This document shows positions 5,130 through 7,068 of a stretch of 7,068 nucleotides of DNA, piece by piece; the first letter of the stretch is position 1, and the number at the start of each line of letters is the position of its first letter. Origin of the DNA: an uncultured Erysipelotrichales bacterium (GTDB lineage Bacteria; Bacillota_I; Bacilli_A; Erysipelotrichales; Coprobacillaceae). The position numbers and the translations under genes were made by a program. The notes below the pieces were generated by a model. The model saw only the letters and a list, made by a program, of their open reading frames with translations. It did not search any database and was not told the DNA's origin. The stretch is from NCBI GenBank assembly GCA_934754755.1, contig CAKVJS010000060.1:1-7068 (forward strand), written 5' to 3'.

Positions 5130-7049
5130 ATGATTTATGAAATAACGAACAAAAAATTAAAATGGGTTAAGATTTGTGCACTATTGATTGTAACTAGTAT
5201 TATTTTGCGACTAGGATACATACAAATAGTCCAAACCGATACCTTATATGGCAAAGCGGTGGAGTTATGGCAACGATCGTTTCCAGTAGAGGCAAACCGT
5301 GGGTTAATCATGGATGCTAATAATAACGTATTGGCGACAAATCTTACTTGTTCCTCACTTGTTGTTGTTCCCAGCCAAATTAAGGATCCTGTAGATACAG
5401 CCGCTAAGTTGGCTTCCGTTATAGGCGTTGATAGTAAAAAAATGCATGAAAAGTTAACGAAAAAAGTTTCGATCCAAAGAATTCAGCCAGAGGGACGGCA
5501 ACTCGCTGATGAGGTTGCTAGGCGGATTCAAAAAATGCGTTTGCCAGGGGTGTATTTAATTAAGGATACGAAACGATATTATCCCAATGGTAATTATTTA
5601 GCGCAAACCTTAGGTTTTGTTGGTATTGATAATCAAGGATTGCTGGGATTAGAACAACAATACGATGAATATCTAAGTGGTAATAATGGAAGTATTAACT
5701 ATTTTATGGATGCAAAAAGTCATAATTTACCGATGTATCCTAGTGATTTTTCGGCTCCTTCCAGTGGCTTTAATATCCAACTAACGATTAATGGAGATGT
5801 CCAAAATGTCATGGAACGGGAATTAAATAATGCGTATGATACGTATAATCCCGATGGTATTTGGGCTCTTGCGATGAACCCGAAAACCGGGGCAATCCTA
5901 GGCATGGCCAGCAAGCCAGATTTTAATCCTAACGATTATAAAAATGCTTCTCCTGATATTTACAACCGAAATATTCCGATCTGGATGACATATGAACCAG
6001 GATCTACCTTTAAGATCCTTACCTTTTCCGCGGGGTTAAATGAGAAAGTATTTAATATGGATAAAGATACGTACTTTGATAAGGGGTATGAAATGATCGG
6101 TAAATCACGGATTAAATCATGGAAAAAAGGGGGACATGGATTACAAACCTTCCGTGAGGTATTACAAAACTCCTCAAACCCGGGTTTTGTAGAAATAGGT
6201 CGACGTTTAGGTAAGGATCGTTTGTATCAGTATGTAAAGGATTTTGGATTGACACAAAAAACGGGTGTTGACTTAACCGGTGAATCGACTGGATTAATGT
6301 TTGATTATAATATGTTTAAGGATCTAGAACAAGCTACCGTATCGTTTGGACAGGGGTTATCGATAACGCCGATTCAGTTAGTGACGGCTGTAAGTGCCTG
6401 TGTAAATGGGGGCGTCCTATATACGCCTTATATTGTCGATACGATTCATAATAGTTATACGAATGACGTTGTGTTTAAGAAGGAAAAAAAGCCGGTGCGA
6501 CGGGTCATCAAGGAAGAGGCTTCGGCGCAAATGCGGGATGGACTAGAGACGGTTGTTACCAATGGATCAGGGCGTAGTTCTTTCATTGATGGATATCGCA
6601 TTGGTGGAAAAACAGGGACTGCACAAAAGGCAAAGGATGGTAGCTATGCGAATACGGGATATATTTTGTCCTTTGTTGGCGTAGCGCCGATTGATGATCC
6701 CCAAATTGTATTATATATAGCCATGGATAATGCGAAAAATACGATTCAATATGGAGGTACGACCGTAGGTCCGATCGCTAAAAAGATGTTTACGAATATA
6801 TTACCGAGTCTTGGTGTTAAAAAAGTACCGGAACAGCGACAAAAGAAACTAACGTGGATGGACACACCGATGACCACAGTAGAAAATTATGTAGGTCGTA
6901 AGCGTAAAGAAGTTTCTAATCCAAACCTAAAATTTGAGTATGTTGGTGAGGGCGATCAGGTTATCGATCAACTTCCACGTGTTGGCACTAAGGTGGAAGA
7001 AGGATCTACCATCGTTATTATGTTAGGAACTAAGGAGTCACATGAATAA
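5130..7049 (+). CDS. spoVD: Class B penicillin-binding protein, SpoVD type, with one PASTA domain
   Basis: This 639-residue transpeptidase matches SpoVD (about 645 residues), which in spore formers cross-links cortex peptidoglycan between the forespore membranes with SpoVE. It has a membrane anchor (about 13-30), the R57-G58 pedestal motif, S292-T-F-K295 (nucleophile S292), S348-S349-N350, K494-T495-G496-T497, and a single PASTA domain (about 577-635). Its place after pbpB repeats the Bacillus order. The start ATG at 5130 has AAGGTGAT (5117-5124) five bases upstream. B. subtilis SpoVD has a regulatory cysteine pair (C332, C351) reduced by StoA; the equivalent positions here, 19 residues apart, are S330 (IKSWKKGGHG) and S349 (NSSNPGF). 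It may therefore be a SpoVD free of that switch, or a second vegetative class B PBP. The class B assignment is firm; a sporulation role is inference. Confidence 0.85.
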   Translation: MIYEITNKKLKWVKICALLIVTSIILRLGYIQIVQTDTLYGKAVELWQRSFPVEANRGLIMDANNNVLATNLTCSSLVVVPSQIKDPVDTAAKLASVIGVDSKKMHEKLTKKVSIQRIQPEGRQLADEVARRIQKMRLPGVYLIKDTKRYYPNGNYLAQTLGFVGIDNQGLLGLEQQYDEYLSGNNGSINYFMDAKSHNLPMYPSDFSAPSSGFNIQLTINGDVQNVMERELNNAYDTYNPDGIWALAMNPKTGAILGMASKPDFNPNDYKNASPDIYNRNIPIWMTYEPGSTFKILTFSAGLNEKVFNMDKDTYFDKGYEMIGKSRIKSWKKGGHGLQTFREVLQNSSNPGFVEIGRRLGKDRLYQYVKDFGLTQKTGVDLTGESTGLMFDYNMFKDLEQATVSFGQGLSITPIQLVTAVSACVNGGVLYTPYIVDTIHNSYTNDVVFKKEKKPVRRVIKEEASAQMRDGLETVVTNGSGRSSFIDGYRIGGKTGTAQKAKDGSYANTGYILSFVGVAPIDDPQIVLYIAMDNAKNTIQYGGTTVGPIAKKMFTNILPSLGVKKVPEQRQKKLTWMDTPMTTVENYVGRKRKEVSNPNLKFEYVGEGDQVIDQLPRVGTKVEEGSTIVIMLGTKESHE

Positions 7050-7068
7050 GGGTGCAACAAACACCCTT
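7048..7068 (+). terminator. Probable Rho-independent terminator stem, cut by window end
   Basis: AAGGGTG (7048-7054) and CACCCTT (7062-7068) pair perfectly over seven bases around the loop CAACAAA. The left arm begins within the TAA stop of the SpoVD-type gene. The last two bases are T, and any T tract would continue past the window edge, so the terminator call is provisional. Confidence 0.65.

Noticed and set aside
5720..5914. 64-codon minus-strand frame inside the SpoVD-type gene
   Set aside because: It is opposite an intact PBP frame and no product is recognisable.
1..7068. CRISPR array, tRNA/rRNA genes, riboswitch, or a novel multi-gene defence or metabolic system
   Set aside because: No spaced direct repeats of CRISPR length, no tRNA or rRNA sequence and no long structured leader were seen; all genes of substance belong to known ribosome, division and cell wall families.

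Overview
The window is AT-rich and uses the standard bacterial code, since TGA serves as a stop and is never read through. It has near-consensus Shine-Dalgarno sequences (AGGAGG, AAGGTGAT), the yceD-rpmF pair, and the start of a division and cell wall (dcw) cluster in the order mraZ-rsmH-ftsL-pbpB-spoVD. That order matches low-GC Bacillota such as Bacillus subtilis. The sequence alone does not fix the genus. A large B. subtilis-type PBP2B with two PASTA domains next to a SpoVD-type PBP suggests a spore-forming lineage or one descended from spore formers.

Layout: (i) 1-178, minus strand, is the N-terminal part of an insertion-sequence transposase cut by the window edge. Its leader (179-241) holds a strong inverted repeat that would cover the transposase ribosome binding site. 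(ii) 279-381 is intergenic and carries a clear sigma-70-type promoter for a two-gene operon, yceD (DUF177) and rpmF (ribosomal protein L32), which ends in a terminator at 1072-1094. (iii) 1095-1243 is the mraZ control region: a promoter followed by about four AAGTGK-type repeats at an exact 10-bp period, reaching into the mraZ ribosome binding site. (iv) 1244-5064 holds mraZ, rsmH, ftsL and pbpB, each overlapping the next by 1-8 bases, followed by a hairpin terminator at 5069-5101. (v) 5130-7049 is a second class B PBP of SpoVD type with its own short leader; the perfect stem of a probable terminator begins in its stop codon and runs to the window edge.

Together, the mraZ unit couples a self-regulating transcription factor (MraZ) and a 16S rRNA methyltransferase (RsmH) to the septal division protein FtsL and the septal transpeptidase PBP2B. 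The second PBP is physically linked but set off by a terminator.

The gene content is conserved and I see no evidence of an undescribed multi-gene system. The points most worth a second look are the phased MraZ box array over the mraZ ribosome binding site, the Ser/Ser replacement of the SpoVD redox cysteine pair, the terminator and 15-bp palindrome between the two PBP genes, and the hairpin at the start of the transposase message.
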